Numbered from the stretch's first letter, positions 24,448 through 33,529 are shown. The stretch: DNA of 36,703 nucleotides from Alphaproteobacteria bacterium (GCA_009920665.1 RFZL01000023.1:1-36703); one strand, 5' to 3'. The notes: generated by a model not told the origin, from the sequence alone. Program-made: numbers and translations.

Positions 24448-24471
24448 TATTTGTCCACATATTTGTCGACA
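24448..24471. promoter_or_regulatory. Tandem 12-bp repeat, likely GntR operator
   Basis: TATTTGTCCACA is followed at once by TATTTGTCGACA. The second unit includes the perfect palindrome TGTCGACA and the first a near version. The pair lies 34 bases upstream of the GntR start and about 120 bases upstream of the GMC start, within their 174-base divergent gap, where an autoregulating GntR protein would bind. Each unit spans just over one helical turn. Confidence 0.5.
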
Positions 24472-24588
24472 TGGTTGCCGGCGCGACCGACATCCGGTCC
24501 GGCCTCCCTGTGACAGGACCCTTGCCAACCGGCCATACAGGATTTAAAGTCATAACATAATAAATATAGAATGTTTAGGAATTTCAAG

Positions 24589-26196
24589 ATGCGTTCCGCA
24601 AACACGTCCTTCACGCATGTCATTGTTGGCGCGGGATCAGCCGGATGCCTGCTTGCGAACAGGTTGTCGGCGCATCCGGACAATCATGTTCTGGTTCTCG
24701 AGGCCGGCGGCTGGGATCGAGATTTCTGGCTGAAATTGCCAGTCGGGTATTTCAGGTCAATCAACAACCCGTCAGTCTCACGTCACTTCGCAACCACCCC
24801 CGGCGAAGGCACGGCCGGCCGGTCGATCGACTGGCCCCGTGGCAAGGTGGTCGGCGGGTCAAGCAGCATCAATGGGCTGATCTTCATTCGTGGCCAGAAG
24901 GACACGTTTGATGAATGGGCGGCACAGGGAAATAATGGCTGGTCCTTCAATGAGGTGCTTCCCTATTTTCGGCGCCTCGAATCATTTGCCGGTCCACCCT
25001 CACAATATCATGGCGGCCATGGCGAGCTTCAGGTCTCGCAGCTTCGCAATGACCACCCCTATTGCGAGGCCTGGCTGCGGTCGGCCAGCCAGTTTGGCCT
25101 GCCCCGCAATGATGATTTCAATGGTGTCACCACGCATGGTGTGGGCGCCTATCACCTCTCGATCGGGCAAAGGTGGCGCAGCAGCGCCGCAAAGGCTTTC
25201 CTCAAGCCGGCCATGAAGCGGCCAAACCTGACGGTGATGACCAATGTGCTGGTGGAAAGGATCATCATCAATGACAGGCAGGCCAAGGGCGTGCGACTTC
25301 GCCGCGATGGCAATGCCATGGACATCATGGCGAGCCGGGAAGTCATACTTTGCGCCGGCGCCATCCAGTCGCCACAAATTCTGCAGCTTTCCGGAGTCGG
25401 CCCGGGCAAACTCCTGAAAGACCTCGATATCCCGGTGATCATCGACAGGCCGGGCGTTGGCGGTAATCTGCAGGATCATTACCAGATGCGCACAATAGTC
25501 AGGATGAAGACCGGAAATTCGCTGAACAATCAGGTCCGCAACCCGATTTCCCTTGCAAAGATGGGGCTGGACTGGGCCATCCGGGGGCGGGGGGCGCTGA
25601 CCGTCGGCGCCGGCCAGGTCGGTGGCGGCGCCCGCACCGAACATGCGCCGACCCCGGCGCCGGACATCCAGTTCAATGTGATGCCGCTCTCGGTCGACAA
25701 GCCCGGGGATCCCCTGCACCGCTATTCGGGATTCACCGCCGCGGTCTGGCAGTGTCATCCGGATTCGCGCGGCCGGGTGGATATCGTCTCGAACGATCCT
25801 GCCGCCGATCCACGGATTGATCCGAATTACCTGAGTGCCGAGCGTGACAGGAAAACCATCGTCGCCGGCATCAAGATGCTGCGCGATATTTACCAGCAGG
25901 CCGAGTTCCGCCATCTGTGGGATGTCGAGATGGTACCGGGACCGGACGTCAGGACCGACGATGAAATCCTCGATGCGGCGCGGCGCGGCGGTGGTACGGT
26001 CTATCACTGTACCGGCACCTGTCGCATGGGCGTTGATGAGGATGCGGTTGTCACACCTGATCTGAAGGTGCGCGGCATCGACGGGTTGCGGGTTGTCGAT
26101 GCGTCTGTCATGCCGGTCATTACATCGGCAAACACCAACGCCCCCACCTATATGATCGCCGAAAAGGCAGCCGATATTATTTTATCTCAATCATAG
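24589..26196 (+). CDS. GMC-family FAD oxidoreductase (choline dehydrogenase-like)
   Basis: A 535-residue glucose-methanol-choline oxidoreductase that should oxidise a primary alcohol to the aldehyde. FAD motif GAGSAG at 14-19, VLEAGG near 42, the second GMC signature PRGKVVGGSSSING near 84-97, and AGAIQSPQILQLSGVGP near 255. The active-site His is in YHCTGTCRMG and its Asn partner in TSANTNAPTYMIAEKAAD near the C-terminus. An ATG at 24571 is also in frame, but AGGAA is 8 bases before the ATG at 24589. The aldehyde dehydrogenase follows after 54 bases. Choline is a fair substrate given the choline-sulfatase-like genes nearby, yet many GMC enzymes annotated this way act on other alcohols. Confidence 0.88.
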   Translation: MRSANTSFTHVIVGAGSAGCLLANRLSAHPDNHVLVLEAGGWDRDFWLKLPVGYFRSINNPSVSRHFATTPGEGTAGRSIDWPRGKVVGGSSSINGLIFIRGQKDTFDEWAAQGNNGWSFNEVLPYFRRLESFAGPPSQYHGGHGELQVSQLRNDHPYCEAWLRSASQFGLPRNDDFNGVTTHGVGAYHLSIGQRWRSSAAKAFLKPAMKRPNLTVMTNVLVERIIINDRQAKGVRLRRDGNAMDIMASREVILCAGAIQSPQILQLSGVGPGKLLKDLDIPVIIDRPGVGGNLQDHYQMRTIVRMKTGNSLNNQVRNPISLAKMGLDWAIRGRGALTVGAGQVGGGARTEHAPTPAPDIQFNVMPLSVDKPGDPLHRYSGFTAAVWQCHPDSRGRVDIVSNDPAADPRIDPNYLSAERDRKTIVAGIKMLRDIYQQAEFRHLWDVEMVPGPDVRTDDEILDAARRGGGTVYHCTGTCRMGVDEDAVVTPDLKVRGIDGLRVVDASVMPVITSANTNAPTYMIAEKAADIILSQS

Positions 26197-26250
26197 CATG
26201 CGCTGCCAATAAGGCGTATCAGTTACCGTGGAAACACAGAGGAGTCCCGA

Positions 26251-27687
26251 ATGCCCTATCCAGATTTGAAAATGCTTATTGCCGGAGAGTGGACCGACGG
26301 CAGTTCGGGCAAGAGCGAACCGGTCATCTGCCCGGCAGATGGCAGCACCATCGGAACCCTGCCGCATGCCAGCCCGGCCGATCTCGATGCAGCCTTGCAG
26401 AGCAGCCTTGACGGCTTCAATGTCTGGCGGAAGATGACCCCGCACAGCCGCCAGGCGGTTCTGGAAAAGGCCGCCTGCCATCTTGAGGACAGGTTCGAGG
26501 ATATCAGCGCCAATCTGACGCGTGAAATGGGCAAGCCGATTGGTGAATCCCGGATCGAACTTCGCGTCGCCATCGACCTGTTGCGCTGGTATGCCGAGGA
26601 AGGCAAGCGGGTCTATGGCCGGATCATCCCGTCACGCTTTCCGAATATGCAGCATGAGGCCCGCAAGGAGCCGGTCGGGCCGGTGGTCGCTTTCGTTGCC
26701 TGGAATTTCCCGGCGACCAATACCATGCGGAAAGTCGCCGGCGCGCTGGCTGCCGGCTGCTCGATCACCATCAAGCCGAGCGAGGAAACCCCGGCAACAG
26801 CCATTGCCATTGGCCGCGCCCTGACGGATGCAGGCCTGCCGGCCGGTGTCCTGAACATCGTCTTTGGCGTGCCGCCGGAAGTCTCGGAGCATCTTCTCGC
26901 CTCGCCAATCCCGCGCAAGCTCAGCTTCACCGGAAGCGTTCCCGTCGGCATCCATCTTCAGCAGCTGGCGGCACGGAACATGATTCGCTGCACCATGGAA
27001 CTTGGTGGTCATTCGCCGGTGATGGTGTTCGAGGATTGCGACATCGAGGCGGCGGCAAAACTCTGCGCGGCCGGCAAGTTTCGCAACGCCGGACAGGTCT
27101 GTATTTCACCCACACGGTTCTTCGTTCAGGACAGCATCCATGACAGGTTCCTTGCCCTGTTCAAGGAACAGGTCGAGGCGGTAAAGGTCGGCGACGGCCT
27201 TGATGAAGCGGTGAATATGGGGCCGCTGGTGGCCGAACGCCGTATCGACATCATGGATGGCTTTGTCTCGGATGCCGTCAGCAACGGCGCCGAACTTCTG
27301 GTTGGCGGGTCCCGCATCCAGAGCGAGGGAAGCTTCTTTGCCCCGACATTGCTTCAGGAGGTGCCGGATACGGCGAGGATCATGACCGAAGAGCCGTTCG
27401 GGCCCATCGCGCCCACCGCCAGGTTCTCTTCGCTTGAAGAGGTGATCGACCGGGCCAACAGCCTGCCCTTTGGACTGGCCGCCTACGCCTTTACAGGCAG
27501 CGCGAGAACCGCCGGTGTCCTGAAGCAGGAAATCGAGGCTGGCATGCTGGCCGTCAACTCGCTGCATGTGCATTCGGTCGAAACGCCCTTCGGAGGCCTG
27601 AAATTCAGCGGCTATGGGCATGAGGGCGGCATCGAGGGCCTCGAGGTGTTCCTCGCCACCCGATATTCAAGCGAGATCTATGGCTGA
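26251..27687 (+). CDS. NAD(P)-dependent aldehyde dehydrogenase (succinate-semialdehyde dehydrogenase-like)
   Basis: A 478-residue ALDH-fold enzyme converting an aldehyde to its acid. Catalytic residues are present: N152 in WNFP, K175 in IKPSEE, general base E250 in ELGGHSP and nucleophile C284 in NAGQVCISPTRF. The C-terminal FGGLKFSGYGHEGGIEG segment is typical of the GabD/SSADH-like branch. GAGGAG lies 8 bases before the ATG. It follows the GMC oxidoreductase and is probably cotranscribed, making an alcohol-to-acid module. Betaine aldehyde dehydrogenase activity would fit the choline-sulfate model, but the sequence branch looks nearer to semialdehyde dehydrogenases, so the aldehyde is open. 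Confidence 0.9.
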   Translation: MPYPDLKMLIAGEWTDGSSGKSEPVICPADGSTIGTLPHASPADLDAALQSSLDGFNVWRKMTPHSRQAVLEKAACHLEDRFEDISANLTREMGKPIGESRIELRVAIDLLRWYAEEGKRVYGRIIPSRFPNMQHEARKEPVGPVVAFVAWNFPATNTMRKVAGALAAGCSITIKPSEETPATAIAIGRALTDAGLPAGVLNIVFGVPPEVSEHLLASPIPRKLSFTGSVPVGIHLQQLAARNMIRCTMELGGHSPVMVFEDCDIEAAAKLCAAGKFRNAGQVCISPTRFFVQDSIHDRFLALFKEQVEAVKVGDGLDEAVNMGPLVAERRIDIMDGFVSDAVSNGAELLVGGSRIQSEGSFFAPTLLQEVPDTARIMTEEPFGPIAPTARFSSLEEVIDRANSLPFGLAAYAFTGSARTAGVLKQEIEAGMLAVNSLHVHSVETPFGGLKFSGYGHEGGIEGLEVFLATRYSSEIYG

Positions 27688-27692
27688 TGTCA

Positions 27693-27720
27693 GTTGCCCG
27701 TCAGCACCCCGGCGGGCAAC
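27693..27720. terminator. Bidirectional hairpin between convergent genes
   Basis: GTTGCCCG and CGGGCAAC form an 8-bp stem with a 12-base loop in the 34-base gap between the aldehyde dehydrogenase and the sulfatase. On the plus strand it is followed by CCTATTTT. The T-run is short, so the efficiency is uncertain, but place and symmetry fit a shared terminator. Confidence 0.55.
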
Positions 27721-27721
27721 C

Positions 27722-29287
27722 CTATTTTGGCGGGCGGGGGTTTTGCGGCGGGGTTGTCGGCACAAAGGGATAGCGCTTGCGCGCCTTGGTCGCCGTCGTA
27801 CTGGGATCGACAGCCCCGCGAACATAGGCCCGGCTGGCATCGAATGGCGGGCTGTAGTCCCATGACGGAAATTCCCCGTTCTTCATCGCCTCCTGCACAA
27901 ACAGACGTGTCTTCTGCGACGCCAGGACGCGCTGGCCGAGGGCGGCCTCGTCCCAATGACCCGCCACGCGGTCCCGCATCGCCATGATGGTATCCGCATA
28001 TGCCGGTTCCGCGGCAAGATTACGCTGTTCATCCGGGTCGGCAGCCAGGTCGAAAAGCATTTCCGGGTCAGCGCCACATCGCACATATTTCATGTTCCGA
28101 TGACGACACATCAATGCCGGGTCATGCACGCCCTCGCCGCAATATTCGAAAAAGACAAGATCATCGTCGCTTCCCGCCTCGGGAAGATCGAACAGGCTTC
28201 TGCCGTCAATGGGCGCGACATAGTCTGCATAGCTGCCGCCATTCGCGATGTCGGCAAAGGTTGGCAGCAGATCAACAAGGGTGGTCAGCGCGGTTTCGCA
28301 ATGACCCTGTTTCAGACCCGGCCCCATCGCAATCATGGGCACGCGCACCGAAGCCTCATAGGGATTGAACTTGTACCACATGCCGCGCTCGCCAAGCATG
28401 TCACCATGATCGGAGATGACGAACACATAGGTGTTTTCAAGCTGACCAATCTTTTCAAGCGTGTCGACAAGCCCGCCGACAAGCGAGTCAAAATAGCTTG
28501 TCATGGCAAAATAGGCGTGACGGGCCTTGCGAAGCTGTTCGGTGGTGATGTCGAATTCATCCTGCCTTATGGTCATATAATAACGTTGTGACCATGGATC
28601 GCGTTCCTCATAGGGAATGAAACCCACCCGCGGCATGGCGATCGCCTCATGATCATAGAGATCCCAGAAATCCTGAGTTGTCACAAAGGGATTATGTGGG
28701 TGGGTAAAGGACGCATGAACAAAGAACGGGCGTTCATCATCTGATCTGGCAATGTCAAAAAGTTCCTGCTTTGCCATGTTGAAGACATGGTCGTCATAAT
28801 CAACTTGCAGGCTGCGCTCGCAGGTGCCCGCCTCAACGACGCTCAGAAGACTCATCCGCGAGGGCGCATATTCCTCCTCATATTGCGACCAGTCCGCTGT
28901 CCAGCTGAAATCAGAGGGATAAATATCCGTTGTCAGTCGGCGCTCGAACCCGTGAAGCTGGTCAGGCCCCACGAAATGCATCTTGCCGACAAGACTGGTC
29001 TGATAGCCAAGCGTGCGAAGATAATGTGCGTAGGTCGGCTCGGAAGACAGGAACTCGCCGGCATTGTCATAGACACCGACATTCGATGGCAACCGTCCCG
29101 TCATCATGGAAGCGCGCGACGGGCCACATACCGGGCTGTTGCAATAGCTGTTGAGATAGGTTGTGCCGCGCGCGGCGATACGATCCATATGCGGCGTCAG
29201 CGCATAGGGGGTGCCATACGCCTTGAGGCACAGAGCGGTGAGTTGATCCGCCTGAATGACCAGAATATTCGGTTTTGACACGACCAT
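27722..29287 (-). CDS. Choline-sulfatase-like type I sulfatase (BetC-like)
   Basis: A 521-residue sulfatase. The formylglycine motif is C54-G-P-S-R58, and metal-binding D14 lies in QADQL; SDHGDMLGERG near the middle gives further metal ligands. The KMHFVGPDQLHGFE stretch followed by LTTDIYP is, from memory, a hallmark of choline-sulfatases. There is no signal peptide, so the substrate must be cytoplasmic. The frame runs up to 29350. Upstream of ATG 29287 the AGGGGG touches the ATG, so initiation at the GTG two codons later (29281) is also likely. It is divergent from the ROK regulator and convergent with the alcohol/aldehyde module. A maturation enzyme (FGE) is not in the window. Confidence 0.87.
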   Translation of the reverse strand: MVVSKPNILVIQADQLTALCLKAYGTPYALTPHMDRIAARGTTYLNSYCNSPVCGPSRASMMTGRLPSNVGVYDNAGEFLSSEPTYAHYLRTLGYQTSLVGKMHFVGPDQLHGFERRLTTDIYPSDFSWTADWSQYEEEYAPSRMSLLSVVEAGTCERSLQVDYDDHVFNMAKQELFDIARSDDERPFFVHASFTHPHNPFVTTQDFWDLYDHEAIAMPRVGFIPYEERDPWSQRYYMTIRQDEFDITTEQLRKARHAYFAMTSYFDSLVGGLVDTLEKIGQLENTYVFVISDHGDMLGERGMWYKFNPYEASVRVPMIAMGPGLKQGHCETALTTLVDLLPTFADIANGGSYADYVAPIDGRSLFDLPEAGSDDDLVFFEYCGEGVHDPALMCRHRNMKYVRCGADPEMLFDLAADPDEQRNLAAEPAYADTIMAMRDRVAGHWDEAALGQRVLASQKTRLFVQEAMKNGEFPSWDYSPPFDASRAYVRGAVDPSTTATKARKRYPFVPTTPPQNPRPPK

Positions 29288-29363
29288 CCCCCTTTGATGT
29301 TTGAAGGCTTCCTTGATGTTATGGCAAGGAGGCTGCCAGACCAGCCACATAATTTGCCTTGAC

Positions 29364-29390
29364 TTATTATTTAATTAACTAAAATAATAA
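29364..29390. promoter_or_regulatory. AT-rich palindrome, likely ROK-repressor operator
   Basis: TTATTATTT-N9-AAATAATAA is a perfect 9-bp inverted repeat in an AT-rich island between the divergent sulfatase and ROK regulator genes. TTATTT/AAATAA half-sites with a spacer of about this size resemble the NagC/Mlc operators bound by ROK repressors. A TTGACT hexamer just before it (29359) could be a -35 box of the plus-strand promoter, so bound repressor would block transcription of its own gene and of the TRAP genes. Confidence 0.65.
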
Positions 29391-29418
29391 AATCAACACA
29401 AGGCTTTTTCCGACCCTT

Positions 29419-30669
29419 ATGGCGTTGCCGATGCGTTTTGACATGTCAAACAGTGATGGGGTTCGCAAAACCAATCGCGCCAGAGTCATGCGGCTGATCC
29501 ATGACTCGCCCGGTGTTGACCGAACCGAACTTGCGCTGTCGGTTGGCGTCAGCAATGCCGCCATCACCAATATCGTCAACGAGCTGCTCCGCGCCGGCCT
29601 GGTTCAGGAAGTCGATTCACAGCACAGTCCGGGCGCCCGTGGCCGCAAACGTGTCGGGTTGCAGATCGATGGCACCGGCGGCTACGTGATGGGCGTGAAC
29701 GTTCTCGCCACCAATGTCAGCATCGTTCTTGCCGATATATGCGGCAGCGTGATTGATGAAACTGACGTCAATCCAACGCAGATCCGCAACCCCGACCAAA
29801 CCCTTTCAGAAATACAGAAAACGGCCGATGTCGTACTGGACCGCCACAATGTGCCTGCGGACCGGCTGTTTGGCGTCGGCTTCTCTGTCGCCGGCTATCT
29901 TGATGCCGAAAGCCGTAGCCTTCAGCGCGCGCCCTATCTTGGCTGGCCGAGTTTTGACCTGAAGAGGCGCCTGCAGGGCATCTTTGGAAGCATTGTCACG
30001 ATCGAGAATGTGACGCGCTGCACCGCTCTGGCGGAAAACAGATTTGGCGTTCTGTCGGGCATCAATGACATGGTGCTGATCCGCTCTGCCCTTGGCCTTG
30101 GCGGCGCTGTCATCACCGCCGGCCAGTTGCTTCGCGGCAGCCAGAATTTTGGAGGTGACATGGGACATCTGCTGGCTGTCCCGGAAGGTCCGGCCTGTTC
30201 ATGTGGCAAGCACGGTTGTCTGAACACGGTGGCCTCCGGTTGGGCCGTCATGCACAAGCTTGGCACCACCAGCAGATCCTATGAAACTGTGAACCAGTTC
30301 CGCACCCAGAATTCCCAGCTTCGCCTTCTTCTGGATGCCGACAACGCCCGGGCCGATGCCGTGGAACGGGCAATGAACGAAGCCGGCACCGCATTGGCAA
30401 AACATACCATGACAACGCTTCAGGCATTGAATCCCGAGGCGGTCTGTCTGACTGGCCCGCTTGGCCGCCATGATGCCTATTCGCAGGCATTTCGCGACGC
30501 GCTGACCGCAATGGGGCTGGAAGCGCGGATCATCCTTGCCAGCGAGACCGAGATTATCACCCCGGCAATGGCCTCGGTATATCTGGCGCTTTCAGACATG
30601 GTGTATTCGCCGCAATTCAATTTCAGCCAGATATCCAATATCGACCGGGTTGAGGCGGCATCCAGATGA
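29419..30669 (+). CDS. ROK-family transcriptional repressor
   Basis: A 416-residue regulator: N-terminal winged helix (about 18-65, with RTELALSVGVSNAAITNIVNELLRAG) and a C-terminal ROK sugar-kinase-like domain (about 85-390). The zinc motif appears as C260-x-C262-x4-C267 preceded by H250. The kinase catalytic Asp expected after IEN (residues 195-197) is Val198, so it should sense a ligand without phosphorylating it. No good Shine-Dalgarno is seen; ATGs at 29431 and 29443 are alternatives. The stop overlaps the TRAP permease ATG in ATGA, so regulator and transporter are translated together. Its ligand is probably the imported compound or a product of it. Confidence 0.9.
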   Translation: MALPMRFDMSNSDGVRKTNRARVMRLIHDSPGVDRTELALSVGVSNAAITNIVNELLRAGLVQEVDSQHSPGARGRKRVGLQIDGTGGYVMGVNVLATNVSIVLADICGSVIDETDVNPTQIRNPDQTLSEIQKTADVVLDRHNVPADRLFGVGFSVAGYLDAESRSLQRAPYLGWPSFDLKRRLQGIFGSIVTIENVTRCTALAENRFGVLSGINDMVLIRSALGLGGAVITAGQLLRGSQNFGGDMGHLLAVPEGPACSCGKHGCLNTVASGWAVMHKLGTTSRSYETVNQFRTQNSQLRLLLDADNARADAVERAMNEAGTALAKHTMTTLQALNPEAVCLTGPLGRHDAYSQAFRDALTAMGLEARIILASETEIITPAMASVYLALSDMVYSPQFNFSQISNIDRVEAASR

Positions 30670-32558
30670 GCACGATCTCGAACCCGCAGCTGGATGGCAT
30701 GCCCAGAATGGCGTTCGCGCTTGTCAGCATCGCCCTTGTTTCATTTTCCCTGTATACGGCCATGTTCGGTGTGTTTCCGGACATGATCCAGCGCGGCGTG
30801 CATCTCTCGGCTGTGATCGCGCTTGTCTATATCCGTTTCTTCGGCTTCTCGGCACCCGGAGCGGGGCCTTTGGGACTTGGCTGGAGTCACGCCAAATTTC
30901 TTGTCCTTGGCGTGGTCGGTGTTGGCGTTGCCGGCTATCAGTTCCTTTTCTATGACGATGTCACCTCGCGTTACGGGTCCATCGCCAGCTATGAAATGCC
31001 AATCGCCATCCTGGCCATCATATTGCTTCTTGATGCCACCCGCAGAACCATCGGATGGTCGATGGTCGGGCTTGCCGTATTTTTCCTGATCTATGCGCAT
31101 TTTGGCCGCCAGTTTCCGGGCCTTCTGGCGCACCGCGGATATGACGTGGTCCGCATTCTGGAACAGGTTTATCTCGGGGCGGATGGAATCTACGGCACAC
31201 CGCTTGGCGTCAGCGCCACCTTTGTCATCATCATCGTCGTTCTGGGAGCGTTGCTGGAAAAGACCGGCGCCAGCGGGGTCTTGATGGATATCGCGGTTGC
31301 GATGACCAGAAAGTCACGCGGCGGCCCGGCAAAGGCGGCAGTTGTCGGCAGCAGCCTGATGGGGATGATTTCGGGAACGGCGGTGGCAAATGTTCTGACC
31401 ACCGGCACAATCAGCATTCCACTCATGCGTCGTGCCGGCTATCGCCCCGCAGTGGCAGGTGCTGTCGAGGCGGTGGCCTCGACCGGCGGGCAGTTGATGC
31501 CGCCGATCATGGGGGCGGCGGCCTTCCTGATGGCGGATATCATGGAAGTGCCCTATCTCGAAATCACCAAGGCGGCACTGCTGCCGGCCTTGCTTTTCTA
31601 TATCGCGGTCTTCTGTTCCGTCCATCTCGAGGCCTTGAAATCGGGGCTGCAGCCGCTTGATGATATTGACGTTCCGAATGTTGGCCAGTCGCTTCGCAAT
31701 AGCGGGCATGTGCTGTTGGCGATTCCGGTATTCATCGGCGCGCTGATTTCCGGCTATTCGGTGATGTATTCATCGCTTGCCGGAATTCTCTGCGTGCTTG
31801 GCCTGTCTGTGCTGCGACGGTCCAGCCGGATGTCCCCGCGCCAGCTCATGGCGGCGGCGGTGTCCGCATCCGAGGCCATTCTGCCGGTGGCGCTGGCAAC
31901 AGCGACGGCGGGCATCATCATCGGCGTGGTTACGCTGACCGGAATGGGACTCAAATTCAGCTCCTTCATCATATCGATTTCCGGAAACAATCTGGTGGTG
32001 GCGCTGGTGCTGACGATGGCCTCGTCGCTGATCCTCGGGATGGGATTGCCGACGGCCGCCGCCTATATCCTTGTTGCCACATTGACCGCCCCGGCGCTTG
32101 TCACCATGGGTGTCGACCTGATGGCAGCGCATATGTTCGTCTTCTATTCCGCCATGCTGTCCTCCATTACCCCGCCGGTTGCCCTGGCAGCCTTCGCCGC
32201 CGCGGCCATTTGTCGTGAACCGCCGATGCGTGTTGCCATGATTTCGGTGAAATACGGGTTTGTGGCTTTCCTGCTCCCCTATTTCTTCGTTCTGGAGCCG
32301 CGCCTGCTGGCCGTTGGCAGCTTTGGTGAAATAGCCGGCGTGTTTGCCATGGCGATCATTGGCATCATCGCCCTTGCCTGCGTTCTCCAGGGTTACGCGC
32401 TGGGTCGCCTGTCCTGGGTGATGCGCATCATTCTGGCTGTGGCATCGCTCAGCGTTCTGATGCCTGAAATGACATTCAAATTTCTTGGAATAGCTATCAT
32501 TCTGGCCACCTTGATAGCTTGGAAAATCGGCCAAACCATGAAGTCTGGCGCTGCCTGA
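30666..32558 (+). CDS. TRAP transporter fused permease (TAXI-associated), second locus
   Basis: A 630-residue fused DctQM-type permease. Signatures are GSSLMGMISGTAVANVLTTGTISIPLM and TGGQLMPPIMGAAAFLMADIM in the first DctM half, and GMGLPTAAAYILVATLTAPALV with SSITPPVALAAFAAAAI in the second. It is shorter than the 696-residue permease at the other TRAP locus and clearly a paralogue of it. The ATG overlaps the ROK stop by 4 bases, and the binding-protein gene follows after 48 bases. It should drive uptake of the ligand whose metabolism the flanking sulfatases serve. Confidence 0.93.
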   Translation: MSTISNPQLDGMPRMAFALVSIALVSFSLYTAMFGVFPDMIQRGVHLSAVIALVYIRFFGFSAPGAGPLGLGWSHAKFLVLGVVGVGVAGYQFLFYDDVTSRYGSIASYEMPIAILAIILLLDATRRTIGWSMVGLAVFFLIYAHFGRQFPGLLAHRGYDVVRILEQVYLGADGIYGTPLGVSATFVIIIVVLGALLEKTGASGVLMDIAVAMTRKSRGGPAKAAVVGSSLMGMISGTAVANVLTTGTISIPLMRRAGYRPAVAGAVEAVASTGGQLMPPIMGAAAFLMADIMEVPYLEITKAALLPALLFYIAVFCSVHLEALKSGLQPLDDIDVPNVGQSLRNSGHVLLAIPVFIGALISGYSVMYSSLAGILCVLGLSVLRRSSRMSPRQLMAAAVSASEAILPVALATATAGIIIGVVTLTGMGLKFSSFIISISGNNLVVALVLTMASSLILGMGLPTAAAYILVATLTAPALVTMGVDLMAAHMFVFYSAMLSSITPPVALAAFAAAAICREPPMRVAMISVKYGFVAFLLPYFFVLEPRLLAVGSFGEIAGVFAMAIIGIIALACVLQGYALGRLSWVMRIILAVASLSVLMPEMTFKFLGIAIILATLIAWKIGQTMKSGAA

Positions 32559-32606
32559 ATCCCGATTTCGGGGTGATAACCGCCAGCAGACAAACAGGAG
32601 GAAACA

Positions 32607-33521
32607 ATGCGTTACCCAAGATTAGCAGCAGCTCTGGCTGTGACCGGCAGTATGTTCATGTCGGCCCAACTGCAGGCAGACACATATCTGTCCATCGGCT
32701 CGAACCCGGTCGGCAACACCGCCTATCAGTGGGCGGCCGGCATTTCCGAGGTTGTGAACAAGAATGTCGAGGGTGTGAATGCCGCGGCTGAAGGCACAAA
32801 GGGATATGTTGCGAATGTCCAGCTGATGCTTGACGGCAAGGTCGAGGCCGGCTTTTCAAACACCAAGCTTGCCTATGAGGCGCACCATGCCGAAGGCGAT
32901 TACGCCGGCCAGAAACCAGGCCAGATTGTGGGCTGGATGTCGATCAAGCCAATCATCTGTCATGTCATTGTGATGGCTGATTCAGACATCAATTCGGTGA
33001 CCGACCTGAAAGGAAAGCGCGTTGGCATGGGTCAGCCCGGCGGCACATCAATGCTTGATGCCGATTTTCTGATGCGCACGGCGGGCCTCGAACCCGGGAA
33101 GGATTTCAAGGATTTCCGCGTGAAGCTGCCTGCCATGGTTGACATGCTTGGCGATGGCCAGCTTGATGCGCTGATCTGGAACGGTTCACCACCAATGCCA
33201 CCAGTGATCAAGCTGAAGTCGCAGCACAAGGTCAGGATTCTGGACATTCCACGTGACCTGTCGGCCAAAATTCGCAAGGCATCACCTGCCTATACAGAAG
33301 GTGACCTGCCGGCCAACACCTATGCCGACCAGCCCAAGGACGTGATGTCCTATCGGCTTGGCAATGTGTTGCTGATTAAATCGGATGTGCCTGAGGACAT
33401 CGTCTACAAGGATGGAATCATCAATGGATTCACCATCCCGCTGCATCCTGGCGCGTTGCGTTACTACCGCGAAGCTGGCGTCCCCGGCATCGAGGAATTC
33501 GCCAAACGTGTCGGCAACTAA
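32607..33521 (+). CDS. TAXI-family TRAP solute-binding protein, second locus
   Basis: A 304-residue periplasmic protein with a signal peptide of about 24 residues (MRYPRLAAALAV start, cleavage likely after LQA). The mature part starts LSIGSNPVGNTAYQWAAGI, the TAXI ligand-lobe pattern, then GKRVGMGQPGGTSM near 135 and TIPLHPGALRYYREAG near the C-terminus, the last also shared with the other TAXI protein. AGGAGG stands at ideal distance from the ATG. It is preceded by its permease and followed by a strong hairpin and the sulfatases. The ligand may be a sulfate ester, by context only. Confidence 0.92.
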   Translation: MRYPRLAAALAVTGSMFMSAQLQADTYLSIGSNPVGNTAYQWAAGISEVVNKNVEGVNAAAEGTKGYVANVQLMLDGKVEAGFSNTKLAYEAHHAEGDYAGQKPGQIVGWMSIKPIICHVIVMADSDINSVTDLKGKRVGMGQPGGTSMLDADFLMRTAGLEPGKDFKDFRVKLPAMVDMLGDGQLDALIWNGSPPMPPVIKLKSQHKVRILDIPRDLSAKIRKASPAYTEGDLPANTYADQPKDVMSYRLGNVLLIKSDVPEDIVYKDGIINGFTIPLHPGALRYYREAGVPGIEEFAKRVGN

Positions 33522-33529
33522 CGAGTCTC

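Noticed and set aside
24415-24528. GntR start at 24528
   Set aside because: The extra 38 residues are Arg-rich, fit no domain and run across the likely operator; the ATG at 24414 has a strong ribosome binding site.
32560-32571. Small CCCGA-TT-TCGGG dyad after the second TRAP permease
   Set aside because: A 5-bp stem with a 2-base loop and no T-run is too weak to call a terminator.
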